Positions 36,277 to 44,431 of a stretch of 64,000 bases of DNA are shown in pieces. The DNA lies in NCBI GenBank assembly GCA_003021085.1, contig PXRE01000015.1, forward strand, positions 1 to 64,000, read 5' to 3'. Below the pieces are notes generated by a model that was given only the letters and a program-made list of their open reading frames with translations, was not told the DNA's origin and did no database searches. The translations under genes were made by a program, and so were the position numbers. Position 1 is the stretch's first letter, and each line of letters opens with the position of its first letter. Source of the DNA: Halobacteriales archaeon QS_1_68_20. GTDB lineage: Archaea > Halobacteriota > Halobacteria > Halobacteriales > PXRE01.

Positions 36277-37314
36277 ATGGTGTCGCCCGAGGCGGGACTG
36301 CCGCTGCACGTCGACTACGTCGCCGAGGGCGAGGGCGACGTCGCCGAGGCCATCGCGTACGTCCTCGAGGTGATCGGTCGCCCCGCGAACGCCACGATCC
36401 TCGCTGTCACGACCCTGGCCGTCCTCGCGTTCGTGGCCGGGTACCTGCGCGTCCGGCCGTTCCGGCGCGACCTCGCGGTCCTCCGCGAGGCGCTGACGGA
36501 GTACCGGGACCTGGTGCCGTGGCTCCTCCGCATCTCGCTGGGGATGCCGCTGGTCGGCGCGGGGTTCGCGGGCTACTACTTCAGCCCCGCCGTCGCCGTC
36601 GACGCGCGACTGTTGCAGGTGTCCCTGGGGTTCCTGCTCCTGTTCGGCCTGGCCACCCGGACGGTCGCGCTGGCCGCCGTCGTCGCGTACCTCGCCGCGG
36701 TGCCGGTGTACCCCCGGATCCTGCTGGCGAACGAGTTCGTCGGCGGACTGCTGGCGGTGGCGCTCCTGGGTGGCGGCCGGCCGAGCGCCGACCACGTCCT
36801 CAAGCGGGTCGCCGACGCCCCGGGGACCGTCTACGGCCGGGTGGACCCCGTCGCCCGGTTCGCGGATCGGTTCCAGGCGTGGATCCGGCCCTACCGTCGG
36901 TTCCTGCCGACGCTCGTCCGGGCCACCCTCGGCGTCGCCTTCCTCTCGCTGGGGGTCGGCGAGAAGTTGCTCCAGCCGGGACCCGCCCTGACGGTCGTCG
37001 CCAAGTACGATCTCACGGCGGTCGTTCCGGTCGCCCCGGGACTGTGGGTCGTCGGCGCCGGCCTGGCGGAGACGGCGGTCGGCCTGGCGCTCCTGGCCGG
37101 CCTGTTCACCAGGGCGACCGCGGGCGTGGCGTTCACGCTGTTCACGCTGACGCTGTTCGCGCTGCCGGACGACCCCGTCCTGGCGCACCTCTCGCTGTAC
37201 GGCCTCGTCTCGGTCCTGGTCATCACCGGCGGCGGTCCCTACTCGCTGGACCGCCGCTGGTTCGGCACCCGAGACGTCCCCGAATCCGACCGGGGGTCGC
37301 CCGCTCCGTCGTAG
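36277..37314 (+). CDS. DoxX-like membrane protein, duplicated
   Basis: 345 residues with about nine hydrophobic helices. Two halves show the DoxX/TQO four-helix pattern: first LVPWLLRISLGMPLVGAGFA to VGGLLAVALLGGG, second FLPTLVRATLGVAFLSLGVG, EKLLQPGPALTVVAKYDLTA, LFTRATAGVAFTLFTLTLFA. So it is likely an internal duplication. Relatives include quinol or thiosulfate oxidation subunits, but no active site is defined. TTTTACTC 25-30 bases before ATG 36277 marks a leaderless promoter. Confidence 0.75.
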   Translation: MVSPEAGLPLHVDYVAEGEGDVAEAIAYVLEVIGRPANATILAVTTLAVLAFVAGYLRVRPFRRDLAVLREALTEYRDLVPWLLRISLGMPLVGAGFAGYYFSPAVAVDARLLQVSLGFLLLFGLATRTVALAAVVAYLAAVPVYPRILLANEFVGGLLAVALLGGGRPSADHVLKRVADAPGTVYGRVDPVARFADRFQAWIRPYRRFLPTLVRATLGVAFLSLGVGEKLLQPGPALTVVAKYDLTAVVPVAPGLWVVGAGLAETAVGLALLAGLFTRATAGVAFTLFTLTLFALPDDPVLAHLSLYGLVSVLVITGGGPYSLDRRWFGTRDVPESDRGSPAPS

Positions 37315-37367
37315 GGTGCCGTCCCGACGAGACGACGATTTTTGTACCGCGCCCACGCGCTTGACCC

Positions 37368-37778
37368 ATGGACCACGACCACGCCGACCTGGCGTCCGCC
37401 GGGCAGTTGCACCACGTCGAACTGTACGCCTCGGATCTGGACGCCTCGGTGGACTTCTGGGGCTGGTTGCTCGGCGAACTCGGCTACGAGCGCAAGAACG
37501 ACTGGGACGGCGGCCGCTCGTGGATCAACGGCCCGACCTACGTCGTGCTGGTCGACGCCGACGGGGACCACCACTTCGACCGGACCGCGCCCGGCCTGAA
37601 CCACCTGGCGTTCCACGCCGGTTCCCGCGAGCAGGTCGACGACGTCACGGCGGGCGTCCGCGAGCGCGAAGACGCCTGGGTGCTGTACGACGACCAGCAC
37701 CCCTACGCCGGCGGCTACTACGCGCTGTACTGCGAGGATCCCGAGGGGATCAAGGTCGAAGCGGTCGGCCCCGAATAG
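37368..37778 (+). CDS. VOC (glyoxalase/bleomycin-resistance fold) protein
   Basis: 136 residues, one vicinal-oxygen-chelate unit: LHHVELYASDLDASVDFWGW, GGRSWINGPTYVVLVDAD, LNHLAFHAGSREQVDDVTAG, YYALYCEDPEGIKVEAVGPE. Metal ligands likely H16 (HHVE), H79 (LNHLAF) and the Glu of the last strand (KVEAV). Substrate unknown; most relatives are dioxygenases, isomerases or binding proteins. Single gene; the palindromic repeat begins 60 bases after it. Confidence 0.8.
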   Translation: MDHDHADLASAGQLHHVELYASDLDASVDFWGWLLGELGYERKNDWDGGRSWINGPTYVVLVDADGDHHFDRTAPGLNHLAFHAGSREQVDDVTAGVREREDAWVLYDDQHPYAGGYYALYCEDPEGIKVEAVGPE

Positions 37779-37837
37779 CGCGGACGGAAGACCGGGGCAC
37801 TGTTTGATCAGCTGGTGAGACTCGACAGGGCGGACAC

Positions 37838-38141
37838 GTCGAAAGCCCTCGACCGGCTCCGGTCCCGGGCCTCGCTGCGCTCCTCGTCGCTCCTTCGCTG
37901 CGCTCAGTCGCTCCTGCGGTGCTTGCGTCGTCCGGGTTCCCGGAGCCGGTCTCGCTCTTTCAGTCCGCCAGGGCGTGGATCGATCGACCGGCATCTGGAC
38001 GCCGGCGGACCAAACGGCGTCCTGGCGGACTGAAAGGGCGAGGCGCGCTCGGCGACGGCGGACGACGCAAGCACCGGAAGGAGCGAAGCGACTGAGGAGC
38101 GCAGCGAGGCCCCCGAGTCGAGCGCGCCGAGGGCTTTCGAC
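37838..38141. repeat. Large inverted repeat of the GGACTGAAAGGG element
   Basis: Left arm GTCGAAAGCCCTCG (37838-37851) mirrors right arm CGAGGGCTTTCGAC (38128-38141). Inside, CTTTCAGTCCGCCAGG (about 37958) mirrors CCTGGCGGACTGAAAG (about 38020), with about 45 bases between, and GAGCGAAGCGACTGAGGAGC type direct repeats fill both arms. The right half is a copy of the element at 3541-3680. No gene is seen in it. Confidence 0.7.
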
Positions 38142-38228
38142 GCTCCCATTCCAGCGGTCGCCCAGTATCCGACCAGCACGACGACCGATGACGAAACCTA
38201 TTCCCGCCCGCCGGAACGACGTTCGGGT

Positions 38229-41171
38229 ATGACCGAAACCTACGATGCGGACGGCATCACGCTGGAGAAGGTCCGCGACTACGTCTGGGAGATTCCCAGG
38301 GAGGGGGACATGCGCGCTCCGGCGCGGGTACTGGCCAGCGAAGCCCTGCTGGAGGAGATCAGCGACGACAAGACCCTCCAGCAGATCAAGAACACGACCC
38401 ACCTGCCGGGGATCACCACCTACGCCGTCTGCATGCCGGACGGCCACCAGGGCTACGGCTTCCCCGTCGGCGGCGTGGGTGCCATGGACGCCGAAAACGG
38501 CTGTATTTCGCCCGGAGCGGTCGGTTACGACATCAACTGCCTCTCCGGTGACGCCGAGGTGTTGCTGTCGTTCGGCCGACGTCGGCGCATCGAAGAACTC
38601 GCCAGCGACTTCGAAGACGAACGAGTGGTCGTCGCCGGTGACGACCTCGTCGAGTCCGACGTCAGGCTGTTCACGGAGACGGAGGACCAGCAGGTCTACG
38701 AGGTCGAAACCGAAACCGGCGAGACGATCGTCGCGACCGGAGATCATCCGTTCCGTACGCCTGAAGGGATGGTCGAACTCGACGAACTCTCGGTAGGTGA
38801 CAACGTGTTCGTCCACCCGTTCAGGGGGATCGAAGACGAAGAGCCGGACGAGTTCACAGTCCTGACCGAGGAAGACTTCACCGCAGAGAACCCGCAACTC
38901 CGTCGCGTCCTGAAGGAGCGCGGGCTACTCCCGTTGAAGTCCACCGACGAGGAGTTCAACCACCTCCTGAAACTGGTCGGCTTCCACACGGGCGACGGCG
39001 CGTTCAGCGAGTCTAGCGGCCACACCTGGTTCTACGGTGACCCCGAAGACCTGGATGAGATCCGCGAGGACATCCGTCAGGTCGGCTTCAAGCCGTCCCG
39101 GATCTACGAGCGTGAGCGAAACCACGAGATCGACGGCAACGAGTTCGAGCGAATCGAGTACAGTGTCCGCGGGACCTCGAAGGCGTTCATGAAGCTACTG
39201 CAGAAGCTCGGGGCACCACGGGGGAAGAAAGCCGAGAGCGACTTCACGATCCCCTGGTACTTCGACCGGTTGGCCGACTGGCAGCAGGCGCTGTACCTCT
39301 CTGCGTCGTTCGGCGCCGAAATGAACGCCCCGGCAGCGATGGCCGACAAGAACCTCTACTGCCCCAAGATCTCCCACAACCGCATCCGCGAGCGTGCCGA
39401 CGACGGGGAACGGTTCCTGCGGGGCATCGCCGACGCTCTGAACGACCTCGGCATCGAGACGAACCGCGTCGAACGGTTCGAAACGGACTCGAACGCCGAT
39501 CACGAGATGGTCCGGCTTCGCCTCGGCGTCAAGAACGATCCCGAGAACCTACTCCGGTTTTTCACGACCGTCGGATACAGGTACAACCGGGGGAAACAGC
39601 GCAAGGCGGTCGAAGCGGTCCAGTACCTCAAGTACAAGGAGGCAGTCATCGACCGACGAGCCGAAATCGCGGAGGAAGCCGCCGCGATGGCCGACGGAGG
39701 TGTCGCCGCGAACGAGGTCAAAGCGGCGTTCGACGAGGTCAACGAACGGTTCGTCGAACGTAACATCTGGAGCGGCCGCGACGGTCGCCCCCGACCACCG
39801 GAGGACTTCCCGGGCTTCGAGGAGTTCTGCGAGGAGATCGACGTCCGCGAGAACTTCACCGTCGAGACGACGATCAGTTCGATCGAGGAGTCCGGAACCG
39901 GGACAGTCTACGACATCGGCGTCGAACACAACGCCCACAACTTCCTCGCAAACGGGTTCGTCGTCTCCAACTGCGGCGTCCGGATGATGAAGACGAACCT
40001 CACCTACGACGACGTGCAGGGCAAGGAGGAGGAACTCGTCGACCAGTTGTTCGCCAACGTCCCCTCGGGGCTGGGCGGCGGCGGCGTCCACCAGGCCGAC
40101 GGCCGCGAACTGGACGAGATCCTCGAACGCGGCGTCGACTGGGCCGTCGACAACGGCTACGGCGTCGAGGACGACCTGCTCCACTGCGAGGACGAAGGTC
40201 GCCGACCCGACGCCGACCCCAGCAAGATCTCGAAGAAGGCCAAAGACCGCGGGCGCAACCAGGTCGGGTCGCTGGGGTCGGGCAACCACTTCCTCGAAGT
40301 CCAGCGGGTCACCGACGTCTACCTCGACGACGTGGCCGGCGCCTACGGCCTGGAGGAAGACCAGATCGTCGTCCTCATTCACTGTGGCTCACGCGGCCTG
40401 GGCCACCAGACCTGCAACGACTACCTGCGTGACATCGAGAAGCGCCACAAGGGCCTGCTGGACCAACTACCGGACAAGGAACTGGCCGCCGCGCCCGCCG
40501 GGTCCCGGCTCGCGGAGGACTACTACGGCGCGATGTGTGCGGCGATCAACTACGCCTGGGTCAACCGCCAGTTGATCATGCACCGCACCCGGCGGGTGTT
40601 CGAGAAGGTGTTCGGCCGCGACTGGCAGGGGATGGAGATGCACCTGCTGTACGACGTCGCCCACAACATCGCCAAGAAGGAGACCCACGAGGTCGGCCTC
40701 GATTCGGCGGGCAACGCCGTCCCCCACGAGGACGCCGTCGACACCGGGGAGCGCGAACTCTACGTCCACCGCAAGGGCGCGACGCGGGCGTTCCCGGCGG
40801 GTCGCCCGGAGATTCCGGACGTCTACGAGCACGTCGGCCAGCCCATCATCATCCCCGGGAGCATGGGCGCGGGGAGCTACGTCCTGCGGGGCGGCGAGGC
40901 GTCCATGACCACCACCTTCGGGTCGACGGCCCACGGCGCCGGCCGCCTGATGAGTCGCACCCAGGCGAAAAACGAGTACTGGGGCGGGGACGTGCAGGAC
41001 GAACTTCGCGAGCAACAGGGGATCTACGTCAAGGCCCAGTCCGGTGCGACCGTGGCCGAGGAAGCCCCAGGCGTCTACAAGGACGTCGACGAGGTCGTGC
41101 GGGTCAGCGACGAGCTGGGCATCGGCGACAAGGTCGCGCGCACGTTCCCCGTGGCGAACATCAAGGGGTGA
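38229..41171 (+). CDS. rtcB: RtcB tRNA-splicing/repair RNA ligase with intein
   Basis: 980 residues including a 478-residue intein (104-581); the mature ligase is 502 residues. RtcB joins 2',3'-cyclic phosphate and 5'-OH RNA ends using GTP and Mn. N-extein: VCMPDGHQGYGFPVGGVGAM and SPGAVGYDIN; C-extein begins CGVRMMKTNLTYDD, so the broken motif is GYDIN-CG, whose cysteine is a Mn ligand. Later landmarks: GSLGSGNHFLEVQ, LIHCGSRGLGHQ, VDVAHN-like YDVAHNIAKKE, and the guanylylation His in TTTFGSTAHGAGRLMSR. Ligase activity therefore needs splicing. Archease is encoded 2 kb upstream. Confidence 0.95.
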   Translation: MTETYDADGITLEKVRDYVWEIPREGDMRAPARVLASEALLEEISDDKTLQQIKNTTHLPGITTYAVCMPDGHQGYGFPVGGVGAMDAENGCISPGAVGYDINCLSGDAEVLLSFGRRRRIEELASDFEDERVVVAGDDLVESDVRLFTETEDQQVYEVETETGETIVATGDHPFRTPEGMVELDELSVGDNVFVHPFRGIEDEEPDEFTVLTEEDFTAENPQLRRVLKERGLLPLKSTDEEFNHLLKLVGFHTGDGAFSESSGHTWFYGDPEDLDEIREDIRQVGFKPSRIYERERNHEIDGNEFERIEYSVRGTSKAFMKLLQKLGAPRGKKAESDFTIPWYFDRLADWQQALYLSASFGAEMNAPAAMADKNLYCPKISHNRIRERADDGERFLRGIADALNDLGIETNRVERFETDSNADHEMVRLRLGVKNDPENLLRFFTTVGYRYNRGKQRKAVEAVQYLKYKEAVIDRRAEIAEEAAAMADGGVAANEVKAAFDEVNERFVERNIWSGRDGRPRPPEDFPGFEEFCEEIDVRENFTVETTISSIEESGTGTVYDIGVEHNAHNFLANGFVVSNCGVRMMKTNLTYDDVQGKEEELVDQLFANVPSGLGGGGVHQADGRELDEILERGVDWAVDNGYGVEDDLLHCEDEGRRPDADPSKISKKAKDRGRNQVGSLGSGNHFLEVQRVTDVYLDDVAGAYGLEEDQIVVLIHCGSRGLGHQTCNDYLRDIEKRHKGLLDQLPDKELAAAPAGSRLAEDYYGAMCAAINYAWVNRQLIMHRTRRVFEKVFGRDWQGMEMHLLYDVAHNIAKKETHEVGLDSAGNAVPHEDAVDTGERELYVHRKGATRAFPAGRPEIPDVYEHVGQPIIIPGSMGAGSYVLRGGEASMTTTFGSTAHGAGRLMSRTQAKNEYWGGDVQDELREQQGIYVKAQSGATVAEEAPGVYKDVDEVVRVSDELGIGDKVARTFPVANIKG
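38538..39971 (+). mobile_element. Intein inserted at the RtcB metal-binding cysteine
   Basis: 478 residues. N-splice block CLSGDAEVLLSFG starts with Cys1; block B is ATGDHPFRTPEGMVEL (TxxH type). The C-terminal blocks are GTVYDIGVEHNAHNFLANGF and VVSN, ending in Asn with Cys as +1 residue. A LAGLIDADG homing endonuclease is in the middle: motif 1 LLKLVGFHTGDGAF, motif 2 LYLSASFGAEMNA, both retaining an acidic residue. So it appears both splicing- and possibly homing-competent. Confidence 0.92.
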
Positions 41172-41289
41172 GGACTTCGCATAGACGTTTTTAGATGTCC
41201 CTGTATAAGACGGGTATGTCAATTTTATATTATTTTCAGTGATCCGGGTGTGGGTAAAAATTTTAGAGCTTGAATTCTCAAACTTAACT

Positions 41290-41877
41290 ATGCATCGCCG
41301 CCATCTGCTTGCCACCGCTGGGCTTGGTTTGGCTGGTTGTCTCGGGCGCGGTGGTTCGGAGACCAATACATCTAGTCCCGACTCTGCGTCCCCACTGCCA
41401 TTGTCCGTTAACTTAGAGAAGGTCCATCATCCATCCAACTCCGAAATTGCTTCCGTGTCGGTGAAGCTTGTAGAACCGTCTATTACACAGGAGCACACAG
41501 CGACGATATCGATCAGTTTCAAAAATAAGGGCGATAAGGAACTTGAAATATTAGGAGGCCTTAATTTTCCATTCCACCAAATGGAAAGTGAAAATCTACG
41601 ATGGGGCCTTCTGCATAGTCCTGACGGGGGGATACGAGTTTCTTCGAACTGTTGGGAGCCAAAGAAAGGCATAGATGCATTTGCGAGGCCAATGTCCCAA
41701 CATCACTATACTCTGGTGCCAGGAGAAAAACGCGAGGTAAACCGCTGGTTATGGAGTCATCCAGAAGCTGAAATATGTATGCCGACAGGTTTGACGAAAT
41801 TTCTCACGGATGGGATAGTTGATCCACGCGGGGAAGAGATCCCGATTGAGTGGGGATTTGATTTACGTATAAACTAA
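41290..41877 (+). CDS. Exported lipoprotein, AT-rich, unknown family
   Basis: 195 residues with a Tat-type lipoprotein signal MHRRHLLATAGLGLAGCLGR: twin Arg and lipobox LAGC (Cys18). The mature part starts with a Gly/Ser/Thr linker and is a beta-rich domain (VEPSITQEHTATISISFKNK, LEILGGLNFPFHQMESENLR) with two cysteines (SNCWE, EICMP). GC content is far lower than the neighbours, a sign of recent transfer. ATG 41290 is set by the signal peptide; GTAAAAATTTTAG upstream looks like its promoter. No family recognised. Confidence 0.7.
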   Translation: MHRRHLLATAGLGLAGCLGRGGSETNTSSPDSASPLPLSVNLEKVHHPSNSEIASVSVKLVEPSITQEHTATISISFKNKGDKELEILGGLNFPFHQMESENLRWGLLHSPDGGIRVSSNCWEPKKGIDAFARPMSQHHYTLVPGEKREVNRWLWSHPEAEICMPTGLTKFLTDGIVDPRGEEIPIEWGFDLRIN

Positions 41878-41940
41878 GGTGAAAAGTCCCACCCATGTCC
41901 GTTAATATGATACGCTCCCGTGCCCTAGGAGTAATTACTA

Positions 41941-42387
41941 CTAGCCAGTGCAACCGACGGTGATCGTGTCGACGGTGTCGCCAGCGGCGTTCTCGGCGAC
42001 GATCTCGTACTGGCCGTGGAACGGGCGGTGGCCGAGATACTGCTCGTACCGGAGCCGTCCCTCCCCCACGCTGTTCGCCATCACGTCCGCGTCATCCGGC
42101 GATACGGGGATCACGTATTCGAGTTCCCCGGCCGCGTCGTAGACCAGTAGCCGCGTCACGTCCTGTCGGTCCACCTTCTCGACGGAGAGCGGGACGGTCA
42201 ACCGGACGTCCCCGTCCTCGACGGTCGCCATCGCCCCGCCGTCGAGCAGGTCACCGTCCCCGTGGGCGAGGGCCTGGGTCTGACAGTCAGTCGTCCCCGA
42301 ACCGCCCGAATCGCTACCGGTGCAGCCGGCGAGTCCGATCCCTGCGACGGTCCCGATTCCCGCCGGGACCTGTCGTCTGGAGGGCAT
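41941..42387 (-). CDS. Exported lipoprotein, unknown family
   Basis: 148 residues. Signal MPSRRQVPAGIGTVAGIGLA with twin Arg and lipobox LAGC (Cys22), Ser/Gly linker, then a beta-sandwich-like domain (VRLTVPLSVEKVDRQDVTRL, LLVYDAAGELEYVIPVSPDD, GQYEIVAENAAGDTVDTITV) ending with a second cysteine in VGCTG. A TTTTTAC box 20-30 bases upstream suggests a leaderless message. It is GC-rich, unlike the adjacent lipoprotein gene, so the two are not a recent duplicate. Function unknown. Confidence 0.7.
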   Translation of the reverse strand: MPSRRQVPAGIGTVAGIGLAGCTGSDSGGSGTTDCQTQALAHGDGDLLDGGAMATVEDGDVRLTVPLSVEKVDRQDVTRLLVYDAAGELEYVIPVSPDDADVMANSVGEGRLRYEQYLGHRPFHGQYEIVAENAAGDTVDTITVGCTG

Positions 42388-42442
42388 ACCTGCGACACAG
42401 TACCAGCCGTAAAAATCGTTTTGCTTACAGGTTTAGAGTCGA

Positions 42443-42640
42443 TCAGGCCACGAGCGGTTGGTTCGTCTCCGTCACGTAGCGAACCCGTTCTGGTCCGGTA
42501 CTCGACTCAAACACGGGAAAGTCGAAGTTCGGTTCGTCCTCTAGCCGCCTGCCTTCCGGGTTCACGTCCTCGCCGTGGCTTGCTTCGCCGGCTACAGCGG
42601 TGCGTCGCACCTCGTTGGCCTCGAAAATCGCCGGACGTCG
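42443..42640 (-). pseudogene. Fragment of the 45418 zinc-ribbon gene
   Basis: The minus-strand peptide FEANEVRRTAVAGEAS, EDVNPEGRRLEDEPNFDFP matches the last part of the 45418 gene (SEVRRTSDS, DPEGGWLEDEPNFDF). At DNA level 42519-42540 and 45428-45449 are identical over 22 bases. The cysteine-containing start is absent. The fragment sits directly behind trkA, overlapping its last codons' region only upstream. Confidence 0.6.
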
Positions 42641-42653
42641 CTGGGAAAGGTAC

Positions 42654-43343
42654 TCAGTGGATTGTTCGATCCTCGTGGCGGCCGAAGATGTCAGTGATCT
42701 CGGGGTCGACACCGAGCGCGGAGTACACCATCACCAGGTCGCCGGGTTCGATCCGAGTTCTTCCCCGGGGAGTAATCGGACTGTCCTGCCCGTCGCGCTC
42801 GATCGCGACGATCAACACGTCGTCGGAGAGCAGTCTTTCCTTGCCTGCTTCGTCCAGGGTCTTTCCGGCGACCGGGGCGTCTTCGGTCACCTCGATCTCG
42901 AACACCTCCGCGTGATCGCCGATCCGCATGAAGTCGACGATCGCGGGCCGGGCGGCCGCCCGGTAAAGGTACTCGGCGATGAGTTGCTGGGGGTTCTCGA
43001 TCGTGTGGACGCCGATCTGCCGGAAGACGTTCATGTGTTCGGGGTCGTGAACGACCGATACGACCGACGGTATCTCGAACTCTTCTGCGAGCAGACAGAC
43101 CATGATGTTCGTCGCGTCCCGGTCGGTCGTCGAGATGATCGCGTCCGCTCGCTCGGCCCCTGCGTCCTCTAGCGTCTCCTTGACCGTGGCGTCGTCGTGG
43201 AGTACAAGGACGTCGTACTCGTTGGCGATATCGTCGGCTTTCTCCCTGTCGTTCTCGATGACGACGACGTCGTTTCCCGAGCGGGTGGCGATGTCGATGA
43301 GGGGGGTGCCGATGTCGCCGGCTCCAACGATGATGACGTACAT
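42654..43343 (-). CDS. trkA: TrkA-type potassium channel/transporter regulator
   Basis: 229 residues: RCK_N Rossmann domain (1-125) with MYVIIVGAGDIGTPLIDIAT (GxGxxG), acidic end of strand 2 (VVVIENDREK), and RCK_C (about 145-225) with FEIEVTEDAPVAGKTLDEAG, LLSDDVLIVAIERDG and TRIEPGDLVMVYS. Binds NAD/ATP and c-di-AMP-like ligands in relatives and gates TrkH/KtrB-type potassium uptake; no membrane subunit is in the window. First gene after the divergent regulator; UspA and a hypothetical gene lie upstream on the same strand. Confidence 0.9.
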   Translation of the reverse strand: MYVIIVGAGDIGTPLIDIATRSGNDVVVIENDREKADDIANEYDVLVLHDDATVKETLEDAGAERADAIISTTDRDATNIMVCLLAEEFEIPSVVSVVHDPEHMNVFRQIGVHTIENPQQLIAEYLYRAAARPAIVDFMRIGDHAEVFEIEVTEDAPVAGKTLDEAGKERLLSDDVLIVAIERDGQDSPITPRGRTRIEPGDLVMVYSALGVDPEITDIFGRHEDRTIH

Positions 43344-43393
43344 GTGTCGTGGCTGTTAGTGATCGAAACCGCCTGGAACTGCTCGTGGACGGC

Positions 43394-43846
43394 TCACGCG
43401 TCGTTCAACTCCCGGTCGGGCAGGACCAGTACCGGAACGTCACTGTTGGTGACGAGGTTGTGGGTCACGTCACCCGACAACAGCTTCTTCCACCGGCTCC
43501 CGCCCCGTGGCGTGAAGACGATGGCGCTCGCGTCGAGGTCGTGCGCCCCGTCGATGATCGTCTCGGAGACGTCGGTCCCGTAGAGAATTCGGGTTTCGAG
43601 GGCCGCTTCGACGTCGGCTAGCTCGTCGGCGACGACGGCGAAGACGTCTTCTGCGTGCTGCTCGCGGTGTTCCACGGAAGCCTTGTCGGGTGCCCCACCG
43701 GCCTTCTCGACGACGTGGACGGCGAGCACCGATCCGCCAGCGGCCTCGACGTAGGGGCGGAGCGCAACCGTGGTCGCCTCCGCGTCTTCGGGGTCAGCGA
43801 CCGGCACCACGACGCGCTGGAAGAACGACGCAAGCACGTCATTCAC
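43394..43846 (-). CDS. UspA-domain protein
   Basis: 150 residues, one universal-stress domain: FFQRVVVPVADPEDAEATTV, GGSVLAVHVVEKAGGAPDKA, RILYGTDVSETIIDGAHDLD, and the nucleotide loop region FTPRGGSRWKKLLSGDVTHN followed by SDVPVLVLPDREL. The GxxG(9x)G(S/T) loop is altered (TPRGGSRWKKLLSGD), so ATP binding is uncertain. Overlaps the upstream hypothetical gene by eight bases and lies 50 bases before trkA; an ion-homeostasis operon is likely. Confidence 0.85.
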   Translation of the reverse strand: MNDVLASFFQRVVVPVADPEDAEATTVALRPYVEAAGGSVLAVHVVEKAGGAPDKASVEHREQHAEDVFAVVADELADVEAALETRILYGTDVSETIIDGAHDLDASAIVFTPRGGSRWKKLLSGDVTHNLVTNSDVPVLVLPDRELNDA

Positions 43847-44189
43847 CTCCCGGATCGGCGTCGAAACGTCCGAGATACCGCCAGTTGTACCGGCCGCCGT
43901 CCCCGTCTATGGCGGGTTCCCACTGGACGTGGTACGCGAACGGGCCGCGTGCCTCGCCGGTCGCGTTGGGACGTTCCACGACGACGGTCTTGTACGCCCC
44001 GTGTTCGTCTATCCGGACGAGGTTCTCTCCGTCACGTTCGTCGATCGCTTCCGTCAGCGGTGCGTGGTCTCGGAGAAGGTGCTGGGCGTAATGGATGATC
44101 TCCCGGAGTTGGCGGTCACTGCTACCTTCGAGCGTCCGGAGGACCTCGTCCGGGACCTCCTCCGGCGGGTCGGGGACTGATGCGGTCAT
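43839..44189 (-). CDS. Conserved-looking haloarchaeal hypothetical protein
   Basis: 116 residues, acidic. The N-terminal half is a helix-rich segment (VPDEVLRTLEGSSDRQLREI, IHYAQHLLRDHAPLTEAIDE); the C-terminal half has strands with aromatic residues (LVRIDEHGAYKTVVVERPNA, FAYHVQWEPAIDGDGGRYNW RYLGRF), a pattern common in small haloarchaeal proteins. No signal, helix or metal motif. It is the promoter-proximal gene of the UspA-trkA group and overlaps uspA by eight bases. Confidence 0.65.
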   Translation of the reverse strand: MTASVPDPPEEVPDEVLRTLEGSSDRQLREIIHYAQHLLRDHAPLTEAIDERDGENLVRIDEHGAYKTVVVERPNATGEARGPFAYHVQWEPAIDGDGGRYNWRYLGRFDADPGGE

Positions 44190-44431
44190 AGTTGGGTTCG
44201 TTGATCGACTGCCTCGGTCTCGACCGTCCCGCTACACGATCGCTTCGTTCTACAGTCGGATTTCGAATCAGCATAAATCTACGCATTCAATTTTCGGATG
44301 CGAAACTCGTGGCCAAGTTATTTCTGACTCCGGATCGACAGTCGTGAACGACGATAGTATGCGACGGGTACGAATCGCGGGGCCCCTACGAAAGGCGGGA
44401 GTTAACTATGCTCCCTGACCAAAGCTCCCGT

